From Macrocybe gigantea (Eukaryota; Basidiomycota; Agaricomycetes; Agaricales; Callistosporiaceae), in NCBI GenBank assembly GCA_011319805.1, contig SJRY01000113.1, forward strand, positions 1-64,000: a DNA stretch of 64,000 bases, given 5' to 3'. A program made the position numbers and the translations under genes. Shown one piece after another: positions 1 through 10,829 of this stretch. The notes under the pieces were generated by a model. That model had not been told where the DNA came from, searched no databases, and worked only from the letters and a program-made list of their open reading frames with translations. Position 1 is the first letter of the stretch, and every line of letters begins with the position of its first letter.

Positions 1-2774
1 CCATTTGCAGAAAAGTTTGCATAGCCCGTTCACCTTCAGCTGATTGAACGCATTGCCGCTGAATTTTCTTTAAATTCCGAACAGGATCGTGCGTTTAGAG
101 TTATCGCAACCATGCAGCTGCCTTATTCGGATCAACTTCGTATGTACCTCGGAGGTATGGGCGGCACTGGTAAAAACTCGAGTATTGACTGCCTGTAAGT
201 CAATTTTTCGAGCTTCGTCATGAATCACACTGCATCGTTATGTTGTGCGCCTACCGGAACTGCAGCTGCGCTGCTTGGCGGTTCGACTTATCATTACATG
301 TTCGGCATTGACGACTTTAACGGCCAGAATCCTTCAGCCAAGGTGGTTTCTCGAATTAAAAGCAGACTTGCTGGTATCGATTATGTGTTCATGGATGAGG
401 TTTCCATGCTTTCTTGCCGTGATATGTACACAATTGGCGCACGCTTGTCTCTGGTAAGGAATAACGCTTCAGAACCTTTTGGTGGTATGAACATGGTATT
501 TGCAGGCGATTTCGCTCAGCTGCCTCCTGCAATAGGCGGTGAAGGCAGGTCTCTATACACACAAAGCACGATTAAAAACCCTGTCAAACTGGATGCTTTG
601 TTAAATGCCCTTGGAAAAGCATTGTGGCTTCAGATTACAATGGTCGTTATTCTTCGTGTAAATATGCGACAGTCTGGCGCCACCCAATATGACATCAAGC
701 TGCGGGATGCTCTCAATAACATGAGATATAAATCCTGTACTCCCGCAGACATTGCGTTTTTGAGGACTTTGGTCTCCAGCCCGAATCCCAATAGACAATC
801 GATAACCGCCGCAGAGTTTCGATCATCTTCTATTATAACGGCACATAATATCCATAAGGATGAAATAAATCGTCTGGGCTGCCTGTATTTCACTGTGGAA
901 ACCGGCCAAAAACTTGAGGTATTTTTCAGTGATGACGCTATCTCTGTGCCTGACGATTCCCCTCTTGCAGTCGTAAATAAAAAGCGACCCAATAATAAGA
1001 GAATGGCTTTGACTGATGACGTCCAGCATTTTCTTTGGACCCAATATCCTTCTTCGAACAAATTGCAATGCCCTGCTTGTTTGACACTATGCATAGGCAT
1101 GCCCGTTCTAATTAGATCGAACATAGCGACGGAATTGTGTATCACGAAAGGTCAAGAAGGCACCGTGTATGGTTGGAATGATTCCACCGGTATAAAGGAC
1201 AGAGGACGTTGGAAACTCTTTTCATTAAACTGACGGCTCCGCCGAAAACAGTTCAGCTACCAAATCTACCATCGAATGTTGTTCCGATCGTACCGGTGAT
1301 GTTGGCTATCAAAGAGGAATTGCCCGATGGAAGTGTACTTTCGTTATCCCGAAAACAAGTTCCCATTTTACCTAATTTTGCTATGACCGATTATTCTTCC
1401 CAAGGAAAAACCCGCATCCACAATGTCGTCGATTTAAATAACAGCCGCTCACACCAAGCTATGTATGTTGCTTTGTCGCGTAGCTCTTCAGCCAAAGGTA
1501 CGCTGATTTTGCAAGGTTTTGATCCATCTAAAGTAACCGGTGGTGCTACAGGTGCTCTGCGTCAAGAGTTCCGTAACCTTGAACTTCTCGACGAGATTAC
1601 ACACCTTCATTACGAGAGTAAGCTCTCTCCAGATGTTTATGGAGATAATTGATATACGCTCATTGAACGCTTCAGAAATATCCAAGGCGCTTCTTATGTG
1701 CCTTCCCGACTACACCACTCCCTGAAATGGGGCAAGAATAATCCATATGAAATGCCCGATGTCAATAGCGACTGGAAATCTTTACAGGAATTCATGGACA
1801 ATCCTGTCCGATCTGGAAACAAAATCAGTAAATCTGAAGCAGCACCCAAAATCCATCAGCCTGTATCTGCGCATACGAAACGTAAAGCTCATACTCCGCC
1901 CGTGCAGGATGTTCAGCCTCTCAAGCGAACAAAAAAGGATGATTCGAGTAATGGTGCATCGGCGTTGTCTTCTGGATCGATTGCACAGGTTCGTCCTGCT
2001 GGTCCCCATTGGTTGGCTAACAGTTGTGCCTACGATTCTGTTGTTTCCATTTTGCATGCCATTTGGTGCGCCGATCCTGTACACTGGTCATCCGCATTTT
2101 CTGACATTAATATGTCGTATCTCGGTATGGTAACTAGCGCCTTCAACCTTGAGGGCGTCAATTTTGCCAGAGACAAGCTGCGCTCTAAGCTATGCGACGA
2201 TTTCCCTGAACATATTTTCGGTTCGTACGCTGCTATTGATCATGTCCTTGATCCGATTTTGCAGTGCGATGATGCTGAGCCTATAGCTTCCAGCCAGCTG
2301 ACTTGCAACAACCAGCATCAGTTGGGGGCGGCGAATGAAATCACCTCATTGTGGATGTCTTTGCGTTTCAGGGACCATGAAGGCAGTCTACAGAGCTATT
2401 TGAACGCTCTCTCGTCCCAGCCTCCCGGTCCTAGAAACTGCTCTTGTAGCGCATGCGGCAATGCTGTTTATCGCATATTCCACATCGACAAGGCTGCGCC
2501 TCTGTTGTGCTTTGATTGGGATCCCTCATTGAATATCAGCATCGATCGTGTGCTGTCTATTACCGCAGATTCATACACTGATTGTGTGTATCATTTGGCA
2601 GGCATTATATATTACGGCGACAGTCACTTCGTATCTCGCGTTTTTCTTAAAGACGGTTCGGTCTGGATGTATGATGGTTTAATAGGTGAGACCATGACGA
2701 ATGAACCCGACATTCTGCAGTTGAACTATTGCAGCGGAAGATCGGCCACAGCTATATTCTATGTTAGAGATTAG
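1..2774 (+). pseudogene. Helitron-type PIF1 helicase fused to ubiquitin-peptidase-like domain, decayed, 5' part outside window
   Basis: The frame entering from the left edge holds a Walker A motif (GGMGGTGK, about 150-173), then CAPTGTAAALLGGSTYH (about 240-295), FMDEVSML (Walker B, about 388), AGDFAQLPP and a C-terminal helicase segment ending in YSSQGKTR and YVALSRSS (about 1396-1490). These are motifs of the PIF1-like helicase half of fungal Helitrons, which unwinds DNA for rolling-circle transposition. After a basic linker with NLS-like KRK and KRTKK, a second domain begins at about 2001 (WLANSCAYDS) and ends with a YYGDSHF region (about 2611-2631). This is the Cys-box/His-box layout of a ubiquitin-specific-peptidase-like fold. 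Breaks: TAG at 22-24, three frame changes between 174 and 245, one near 1200, and TGA at 1650-1652 in an otherwise open frame 1209-2774. The Rep nuclease half and both Helitron ends are not seen. Probably non-functional. Confidence 0.85.
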
Positions 2775-3425
2775 CACCGCTGCATCACGATACTCAAATA
2801 GCGAACGTGGGTATGTCGCTTGTCCTACAGCGGTCACTTTGTCATTCTTCTTGATTTGTCTTTATATTATAATTTCTGAAGCTATTCGATTTTTCGCAAG
2901 AGCACTCAACACTCCTGGCACTGTGGCGAATTGGGCAGACACAGTCGACTGTTACAACAGCATAATCTATCGACTAAGGGGTAATTCAAACTGCATTCGT
3001 CAATCTCATTCCACGCTGAGATAGTGGAAGACATGTATTTGTATGCCTGTAAATGACAAGTGTCATTAAATGTGCTCTTCAATCACATTGATAATACTTA
3101 TGGGCCGGATTCCCCATAATGTTCAGGGTCATAACTTCATTTCTGCTCTGATATGCGTTCCATATCGCTTCAGCCTGCACCCGCTCAGACCCTCCTCGCA
3201 AGAACAATGCATGGGGAATGCCGGCACACAGGAATCATGCTGATGATCTAGAAACAAAAAGAAAATAAAACGTAAAAAACAGTGAATACCTCTCAGAAAC
3301 AACGACATTGACTGACAATCCATAGACAATACTGATGTTGAGACCACGTATGACAGTGTACCATGTCGCTTCGGGGTCTCTGACCGCTTTCGCTGTGGCC
3401 GGTGTGTCTGATCGCATCGCTCATA
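2775..3425. other. Gap after Helitron helicase; no gene recognised
   Basis: About 650 bases where I see no convincing coding exon. The Helitron 3' end (a short hairpin followed by CTRR) would be expected downstream of the helicase stop. I could not identify one by eye. Confidence 0.4.
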
Positions 3426-3901
3426 TTAGTATTTTTTTTGTCGCAAAGAAGCGTATCGCATACTTTCTGGGGTCGTGTTCTCGCAGCCTTGATCATCGTT
3501 TGACGCGTTGTCCTTCAGAATGGAGCCATTATCTGTAGGGATCGGGCTGGTGGTAGTGGAGGTCGGCATGATGAACACCTGGCTGCTGCCTTCCATCAGC
3601 CATCCTTTTATATGCTTATGCAGGTGCGTGCCAGTAAAATTTTCGAATATTCGTCAGCAATTAAACAAAAAAAAAAAAAGTAAAAGGTAAACACCTTCTT
3701 TTGTGGTGCCTTTCTTCTTACAGCGATCATCTTCTTTTTTTCCCTTTGCATAATGGAGTCATTCGAATGTTCCTTCTGCTGCATTGTGCATTGGTGTACG
3801 CGCAATAGAATCGATGTCCTGGTCATTGAACCGTATCGCGTATTCGCCTCCATGTCAGATGTTTCGCATTTGTATTCACACCGCGTATAGCTGCAATGCA
3901 T
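3426..3901 (-). CDS. Possible small two-exon gene of unknown function
   Basis: On the minus strand a Lys/Arg-rich segment (about 3901-3693, with EKKKM and KAPQKK) ends at a plausible GTGTTT donor. After a poly-T-containing intron-like stretch comes a short open frame (start 3596, stop 3426, 57 codons counting the stop), rich in Ser/Thr/Asp/Asn (for example VFIMPTSTTTSP). Codon content looks gene-like but no family is recognised, and the exon junction phase is unproven. It lies downstream of the TET/JBP-like gene on the same strand. It could be a fragment. Confidence 0.25.
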
Positions 3902-4204
3902 TCATCTGTTTCCTTGCTTCATTAGCGCCCGTTGTCGCACTTTAACTGAGGCCACGTCTGCCGTGACCGTTGGATGCCGTTCACCATTCGCCACGTTGTG
4001 TATTTCGAATTCGCCTCATCCTAAATATGCTTGACATTGAGATGCAACACAATACACAAACTCTACGGAGGTTTGATCGCTCGTGACATAATTCTTGCTG
4101 TGTACACATCCCTTTCAAACCCTTGATACGTTAGGATCTAGTAAAAGCACTGAGTGCAGTTAATGTTTCTTAATACTTTATTACAATGCATATGGTCGTT
4201 ACCT
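3902..4204. other. Gap; nothing recognised
   Basis: Spacer of about 300 bases, probably the 3' flank of the minus-strand dioxygenase gene. No motif or repeat seen. Confidence 0.3.
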
Positions 4205-5368
4205 TCACATATATTGAAACATGTTCATGCCGTTTGCCCATTTTTCGCTTTTCTGTTGGCAGTAGACTGTATATTCAGTCTCCGACGCGTTCTTGATCGA
4301 AGCCTCCATGCGGAAATCGCTGTCAATGTATCTGAATAGAGATCCTGGGCAGAACTGCGTAATTGAAGTGCGTGTCTCTCCCTCCTGAATCGGAGAGTTT
4401 CCATGTGTGACTATTGCCGATGGGATAAAGATTGTGGAGCCTGGGGGGAACTCTATAATGGTTTGCAGGTGGGGAAACACAATGTGGCCGCCTTTCTTCG
4501 GATCGAATCGTCCCAATGCTGTGATAGAACACCACCCAAATGCCAAGTTCATGCAGTCACGGTGGGGTTTGCAAACGACGTTAGAACCGAAATTAAACAC
4601 CGTACATGGCCAGGCACTGCTGGCAAACGCTGGTTTGAGATTTTTGTTGTGATTCCACAACTTGTTGAGATTTCGAGTGTAATAGTCGTATAGACGCGGC
4701 GCATGGCGCTGAAATTGAGCTGTAATCATCATATTGGCTTCAGCGATATGGAGACATTTGAAAGTGAGCATCTTAACCGTTGTGAAATCGATGATTCTCA
4801 AAACGCTAGGGTGGTTTCTCAACATTGCCAGATATTCATCGAGTCCTTTGTTTTGTATGTTGATTGGCTGTAATGTTCCTATTCCGTGCATGACGCCTAT
4901 GTTGACGGCAGGAAATGAACCCCGACAGTGGCCCAGATGAGCATTTGTAAACATCAGGCCCTCTGCTTGAAGGAGATCGAACGTTATGTCACAGCTCTCG
5001 TCATAATCTGGATCTGGTGATTTTCCAACCAACATGCCGAAAATGACGTCCTGTCGATCCACAAGCGGTATGCACATCCGACCATCCCATGGTGAGTATT
5101 TCCATCCGCAGTTCAGCCACAGCCTCAATATGGTCGCTGCATCTCGGTTTGACCATGAATCAGTTTCACTGTCGTGTTCTTCAAGTTCATCAATGCCGCT
5201 GCCGTTGGCTGTGTATCCGCAAGTTTTGTTCATCACGCGAACCACATTGAACGGTATTTGTATGGCCTGCTTGTGATTTCCACCCATTAGTTTGCCCACA
5301 GCAACAGCCTGTTGCGTGGATATGAACTCGCCTGGCCATGATATAGAGACTGTTTTGTGCAGACGCAC
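4205..5368 (-). CDS. TET/JBP-like Fe(II)/2-oxoglutarate dioxygenase
   Basis: Large uninterrupted minus-strand exon of about 387 codons. The C-terminal half is a double-stranded beta-helix dioxygenase core. It has the metal motif H-x-D (PHRDCMN, residues about 269-271), then SITALGRFDP and GGHIVF, the distal His in THGNSP (about 322) and the 2OG-binding Arg in GETRTS (about 333), then GSLFRYIDSDFR. This layout matches the fungal TET/JBP clade expanded in Agaricomycetes, whose characterised relatives oxidise 5-methylcytosine in DNA. All expected iron and co-substrate residues are present. The N-terminal half (EFISTQQAV, ILRLWLNCGWKYSP) also fits that clade. The first in-frame codon (5368) is GTG and an in-frame stop lies upstream, so a short first exon starting near 5412 (MSAADIEDVE) is likely but its splice phase is unresolved. 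DNA-demethylase activity is inferred from family only. Confidence 0.7.
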   Translation of the reverse strand: MRLHKTVSISWPGEFISTQQAVAVGKLMGGNHKQAIQIPFNVVRVMNKTCGYTANGSGIDELEEHDSETDSWSNRDAATILRLWLNCGWKYSPWDGRMCIPLVDRQDVIFGMLVGKSPDPDYDESCDITFDLLQAEGLMFTNAHLGHCRGSFPAVNIGVMHGIGTLQPINIQNKGLDEYLAMLRNHPSVLRIIDFTTVKMLTFKCLHIAEANMMITAQFQRHAPRLYDYYTRNLNKLWNHNKNLKPAFASSAWPCTVFNFGSNVVCKPHRDCMNLAFGWCSITALGRFDPKKGGHIVFPHLQTIIEFPPGSTIFIPSAIVTHGNSPIQEGETRTSITQFCPGSLFRYIDSDFRMEASIKNASETEYTVYCQQKSEKWANGMNMFQYM

Positions 5369-5710
5369 CTTAATAACGTCGTCTCCACGTCTTCAATATC
5401 TGCCGCCGACATTCGCGATGGCCATTGAGGCTATGGTCTCTTGTTGTGGGATGTTTCTAAATTGGGTATTCTATTATAACCGGACTTCGAGCTACGCTAG
5501 TTGCATCATTCTTTGGTATTTTGTCGCTTCAACCCACTCGGCATATAGCCGTTATCAATCTTTGTATTTTGATAGTGAAATAGACGCAACATTCAACGCA
5601 ATACATCGCAAGCAAAAAAAATGGGAGCCAATAACAACAGTTTACTACCTTAGACGCACCACCACATACGACGCTATTTCAGGTAACAGCATGTCTGCTG
5701 CTGCTGGTGA

Positions 5711-6448
5711 TCAGTGGCTGCTCGTGGCCTTTCCCTCCTCCCATTGTTTTAGCGCCTTGATCGTATGTGCGTTAGCGATCTTCTCAAGTAATCTAAGCGA
5801 AATGAGACGTTGGCAATGGCATTATTGCTCAAGGAAACTGACTCGATGGCCGTGTCGATAGCATCTTCTACATCGCAGGTCGTCGCAGGGAGTATTGGAC
5901 CCTCGGAGTCCATCTTGCTCATTAATAGCATGTTGCCGCCTTGAAATATATGTTCCGCCTGCTCATTGCGGTACCCGAGTAGCAAATTGTTGGTTTTGTC
6001 AACCGCCTATTAAATATGAGGACAGGGTGTGAGCGATTAGTCCACATGTTACCGATACAAAACAGAAAATGAACAAAAAATCGCACATCAAAAGAATGAT
6101 AGCAGTAGAACTTGGGCATTTCAATCACGTGTACACATTCGGTTTCATCGTCATAGCCGGGGTTGCCTCGAGAACATGGGTGGACCCAAATGGTATAGTC
6201 GACGTAGTCCATAAACGCTGATCCGCCTGGACCGATGGCTGTCGGTACAGGAACAATAACCGGTCCTGGTGCGTTACACGCCAACAGTATGCCATTGACC
6301 AAGTTTTGCCATGGCTTGCTATCGCATGAGCATATCATGCGGAGTCGTGGTGCGTGATGCAACTTACAAACTCCGCATACATGTCCTTGATTTTTAGTAT
6401 ACGTCTCTCAATTTCTTGCATGGTTTCTGGAGTCGTATCGGTAGCCAT
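5711..6448 (-). CDS. Unknown protein, member 1 of a divergent paralogous pair
   Basis: Reconstructed minus-strand exons: 6448-6368 (27 codons from ATG, ends at GTAAGT), 6314 onward (WQNLVNGILLACNAPG...VIVPVPTAI), an exon starting AVDKTNNLLLGYR with IFQGGNMLLM, and a last exon LLEKIANAHT ending with TGA at 5711. All junctions use GT-AG and keep frame. Sequence and intron positions correspond to those of the plus-strand neighbour 6878-7664 (GILFACKA, PVPIT, TNNLLL, CIQGGNLLMM, LLERINNG). No known domain, signal peptide or membrane segment is recognised. Gene structure is well supported by the paralogue comparison; function is unknown. Confidence 0.6.
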
Positions 6449-6877
6449 GATAAGAAAGAGGAAGAGCTCTGTTACGGCAGAAGGTGCCCTCAACCTTTAT
6501 GTAATAAATAAGAAGCCCTACATGTACAGCACGACCTTGTGACCTGATAACGACTCGTACTGCTTGATGCTATAGCCATAAATAAAATCAGCACCGACAA
6601 GGTCGCAACCCGAATGTGATTGCATGGCTTGGTCAGTAGGCCACTTCTCAGAGGTAATACGCTAGTTTGTACGGGTAATTGACTGAATAGGTTGTACCTA
6701 TAGTAGGTGGGTATGTCGGACCCATAGCTCATTCGTGGGTATTGCACGTTCCCAGCGATTGGTGAGTTTATTGTGGTGTGTAGCTTAATTGGCATCGTTG
6801 CTTCCATGCCCGCTTAAAAACCCCTGTGCTTTTTAGATCTTTTGCACCAGTTCTATCTCACTCTACCTCCCATTGTG
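6449..6877. promoter_or_regulatory. Shared divergent promoter region of the paralogous pair
   Basis: The start codons of the two paralogues lie 429 bases apart, head to head. AT-rich TATA-like strings occur on both sides: TTATGTAATAAATAAG near 6499 and GCTTAAAAACCCC near 6813. No exon is seen between them, so this is the only place for both promoters. Individual elements are guesses. Confidence 0.35.
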
Positions 6878-7664
6878 ATGTCCACAGTGCCGGTGACCCT
6901 TAGGGCTATTCAGCGACGCAGCCAGGAGGTAGTAACCTACTACGAGGTGAGATCTATTATATCCTTATAAATCACAGATCACAGTTTCTGACTCGATTGC
7001 GTCCTCGTTGTGTCGACTTCAGGAAAATACCACACCGTGCACCTTGTTTTCAGGCATTCTATTTGCTTGCAAAGCGGCCATGCTGGTGCTCATTCCCGTC
7101 CCCATCACGCTGAGCAGCTCTCCTGCCTATGGTTTTATCGAGGATGTGAACTCAAAGGCTTGGATACAACCCTGCCCTTGGGAAAACGTGCCCGACTATA
7201 GGGAGATGAAGTCATGCAGGCATAGTATCGAAATATATGAACCAGGGACCGACAAGGCTACTGCACCTATCATTCATGGGATGTTCATTCGTTCCATGTC
7301 TCGACCTATTATCTGCATTCATGTAAATATGCAGGCTGACAGGACCAACAATTTGCTACTGAGCCTCCATGGCAACACTCTAGCGCGATGTATTCAAGGC
7401 GGTAACCTGCTCATGATGAAGATGGCGACTCCGTATGACACTATCACCAATGCAACATCCGACGATTTTCCATCCGCAAACTGTACTGCTATTGAGTAAT
7501 ATTTGGTTCACCTTTCTGCCCGTTAACGGTCTCATTTTTTTTTTCTTTTTTTTTTTTTTTCCAGCTTACTGGAGAGGATTAACAATGGCTACATGAGCGA
7601 GCTCGCGGAAATTAGCGATGCAGAGAAGGAGAGTGATTGGCGGTGGCATAATGGTATGGCATAG
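6878..7664 (+). CDS. Unknown protein, member 2 of a divergent paralogous pair
   Basis: ATG at 6878 opens MSTVPVTLRAIQRRSQE. A GT-AG intron follows (about 6947-7021), then the body of the protein (SGILFACKAAMLVLIPVPIT, CIQGGNLLMM). A donor GTAATA at 7496 and a poly-T-preceded acceptor at 7561-7564 lead into a last exon LLERINNGYMSELAEIS ending with TAG at 7662-7664. Without that last intron the frame would stop at 7499. The intron call is supported because the minus-strand paralogue splices at the same place. A further intron around 7230-7330 is possible, because that stretch has no counterpart in the paralogue. No domain recognised. Confidence 0.6.
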
Positions 7665-7863
7665 TATACGTTGCGGATAATGTGAAACGGCCTGTTCCCG
7701 AATTCAGCCCAAATTTTATTATGTTCGCGGCTTATGCCTCTTCCTTCATCACGATCTGTGGGAATAACGTGACTGCGTGCATTACGTAACTCGGGGACTC
7801 TCCCCTATTTACATAATACATGCAGTCACGTTATTCGTGCCTCCAAACACTTCGCCAAGTCTG

Positions 7864-9984
7864 ATGGCCCAATCGCTGTTGCAACACGACATATGCTCTC
7901 ACACGCACGTCAGGAGGACAGGAGCTACGAAATGCTTTGTTTGTCTTTCAAAAAGGACCGGCGACTCCTGCCGCTTCATTGGTATCTGGAGTTTGGTCCT
8001 CGATGACAGCGGCGCCGTCATGAGCTATTCATTCTCTTCACCAGCATCAGCATTGATCAAGGCGCTGGATATACGATATCTGAAATGCTGGTATAACACG
8101 GTGGATGCCAGTGAAATTATATATGTCAAAGTGCGTCTGATCGCTCGTGATTATATTTCTAACCATGTTATTCCTGTCTTTTTTATATTCTTGGGTGCCT
8201 TTTTGGTCATCTTCATGTTTCTGATGCATCACTCCTTCAGGCTGCCATGGCGTCTGCACTACTGCCTATTCTCGAGCGCGAATTGGACCATGTTTCGAAG
8301 GGCAGTGCGATCTTCAGGCTTTCAGATCCGACTGTACGCCCTACATGCGGTAAATATGGTGCTCTTGCTATATCCCTACTGAATGTACGTGTTGACGTTT
8401 TTGGTGATAGATTATTGCTCAACGTCGCTATTCACATGCTGTCGGATCTGTTATCGTTGTGGGAGAGAATTATGCTCCAACTGTTTTGAAGCAATCGAAT
8501 GCCTGTCAGGTATTGGAGGAGATGCAGACGGTGAACGTCGTCAAAGGAGAAAGTTGAACTCATCGGCACAGCCTGCTCTCTTTTGCATGCCAGGGACGCC
8601 TCATTACGAGGTTTCGTTTGCTCCTGTCTCTTACCTTTCGACCGATGACATCAAACAAACAATCAATGACATGAAACCTTTGCTCAATTACCCTCCTCTC
8701 ACATCTTTAAAATGCCTACCGTTTACGTTGAAAGGTGAGCCGTCTTCGTTTGCAGTAGCATCTTGGTACTGAATAGTTTTTTAGATTCTAACGCATCTGA
8801 TGCGTACTTTCCTGACGGCGCATCCATCATTCATGCCCATTACCTGAATCGAGTTCCACATCTCGAATTGTCAGATGACGTGTTTATCTATTTTTTGTCT
8901 ACTCGTCATCCGTTCATCATCACTGGCCTCGCGGATCGTTTCAAGTTATCGTGGACCCCTCAGTACTTCATAGAAAATTATGGCTCGCAATCGTGCCACA
9001 TCGTGGAGTGTTAGACCAGACAAAACAAGCATACAACTGTTCGAGAGTTCTTCGAAATGTTCGGTCGTTACCAAGACAGGCAAGGTACATGGAAATTAAA
9101 GGTACTGCATCGTTCGCAATGGAATGCGGCACATATTGAAAGCACTAATTTTAGGATTGGCCGCCGTCCCATGATTTCAAATCCGCATTTCCTGACCTGT
9201 ACACGGATTTTCAGGACACCGTGCCGGCGCCCAAGTTTGTGAGAAGAGATGCGGTGCTCAATATTGCTTCTCACTTTCCTTCATGGTCTACAGCACCCGA
9301 CTTAGGTCGTTATGTCCATGGCTGCCTCTTGTTCTTTGTATGTTGACCTGTTTTTTTTTTTTTTTTTTACAGGTCCTAAAATGTACAATGCTATGGCCAC
9401 ATGTTCCACTGCCGGAAGTCACGGAACAACGTGCCTTCACATGGATGTCGCTGACGCCGTCAATGTCATGATGTTTGCATCCCCTTGTCCGGACGGATCT
9501 ACCGGCTGCGCAGCTTGGGACATTTTCCCAGCCGAAAACAGCAATAACATCCGCATGTTTCTTCGTGATCGGCAACCGTTGCAATGGCAAACCGACGAGG
9601 ACCCGATCCATAGCCAGGATATATATTTGGACGACAATGCGATAGCCTCACTGTATGAAGACCTCAGCATAATGAGCTACAGATTCTATCAAAGACCTGG
9701 CGAAGCGGTTTTTATACCTGCCGGCTGCGCCCATCAGGTAATGACATCATGTCATGCTGGCTTGCATTTTTTCATTGATTTGCTTTCAGGTCGCAAATCT
9801 CAGCGACTGCATCAAAGTTGCAGTTGATTTCCTGAATGCCGACAGCATCGCTCAATGTCTGCAATTAACCGAAGAGTTTCATCGGCAAAATATTGGCGGT
9901 CAATGGAAGGAGGATGTGCTGCAAATTCAGTGTTCAATGTGGTTCGCTTGGCACTCATTGTGTGCCCGGGATCGTGGCTCGTAG
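7864..9984 (+). CDS. KDM3/JHDM2-type JmjC histone demethylase with zinc finger; one in-frame TAG
   Basis: Exons: about 7864-8130, 8241-8349, 8411-about 8735, about 8785-9101, then exons from about 9155, 9373 and 9791 to TAG at 9982-9984. They encode Cys-rich segments (TKCFVCLSKRTGDSCRF, then RPTCDYC and CRICYRCGRELCSNCF) followed by a JmjC domain. The order and motifs are those of KDM3/JHDM2 enzymes, which remove methyl groups from histone H3K9 with Fe(II) and 2-oxoglutarate. Iron ligands are visible: HMD in CLHMDVADAVNV (about 9444) and the distal His in PAGCAHQV (about 9735). Downstream NLSDCIKVAVDF also fits. A TAG at 9012-9014 interrupts CHIVEC/TRQNKH in frame with no usable intron, so the copy may be inactive or the base may be an error. 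The start is the first in-frame ATG after 7777; an upstream exon is possible. Confidence 0.72.
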
Positions 9985-10037
9985 ACAGCTTAGTTCATCT
10001 CTATCGCATATATATTCTTGTTAAAACCGGTGCATTT

Positions 10038-10364
10038 TTACTGACGTTTCGGTACACTAGCTATGTATCGTACCAATAAATCCCTTTGTTCGTTTTTTTG
10101 TCCTGGACTTTGCAGCGCGTCGTCGATACTATGTGCCCAATGAGGGTCACAATATAAGCCGTGCTGATAAACAGGCGTCATACCTCGTATCGTCATCGCA
10201 TTCCCCCATGCCCAAGCCGCGAAGGCCCACTGAGGGACTCTATAGTTAATGGAATGCATTGCAGCAATCACATTGAAGGCTGGTCGATGCGAATGCAGAT
10301 AACGGACGGTTTCCCTTCTTCGCAGCAGGGGGGAACAACATAGCCGTTCTTCTGCGTGAGGCAA
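10038..10364 (-). CDS. Possible unknown coding remnant
   Basis: Minus-strand open frame of 108 codons with gene-like composition (TVRYLHSHRPAFNVIAAMHS, YRVPQWAFAAWAWGNAM). No family is recognised. Upstream the frame seems to continue in a different phase (SVQQWLTLLFASRRR, near 10,390), so it may be broken. It lies between two plus-strand JmjC genes. Treat as a tentative fragment. Confidence 0.25.
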   Translation of the reverse strand: MPHAEERLCCSPLLRRRETVRYLHSHRPAFNVIAAMHSINYRVPQWAFAAWAWGNAMTIRGMTPVYQHGLYCDPHWAHSIDDALQSPGQKNEQRDLLVRYIASVPKRQ

Positions 10365-10829
10365 ATAGTAGAGTCAGCCACTGCTGGACAGATTCGTCAG
10401 CAACAGCATCGCAAAGCCCTTGATCGCAGCAGTCCACTGTTGTAGCGAGGGTGCTCTGCGTGGTTGTTTGCCTTCACATGCCCTTGCTCAATACGTGAAT
10501 CTTACATAAACATATCCTCCAAAAATTTCCGTCGCATTACTGCGTCGCGTCACTGTGCCTCCTAAGACCCGTCATGTGTCATCCAAAGATGGTTGGCTTG
10601 CCCTGGTTATCGGATGCATTTGAAGGAGAAAAACTCAACGTTTCGAGGCCTGAATTCGAACATGTCAGAGTGCGCATGCTTCACCTTTCGTCATTGTTAT
10701 TTTTTCGTCGTTCTGATTATATCACAGCACATAGCTGCATACCTGAATGGACAAGATCAAGCGGATGAAGATGCAGAAGACCTCGAGACGCGAGTGTTCA
10801 ACACATAGCTGGACACAGAATCCTCAACC

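Noticed and set aside
190..245. GTAAGT at 194 as an intron donor in the helicase
   Set aside because: The following bases still encode expected helicase sequence in neighbouring frames, so an indel explanation fits better than an intron.
1209..1652. Separate 147-codon gene downstream of the helicase
   Set aside because: It is the C-terminal helicase segment in a shifted frame; the same frame continues past the TGA at 1650 into the ubiquitin-peptidase-like domain.
9350..9370. Poly-T tracts (also near 7540, 13950, 22590, 26700, 27850) as regulatory elements
   Set aside because: Most lie in introns just before an AG acceptor or next to start codons; best explained as polypyrimidine or promoter tracts.
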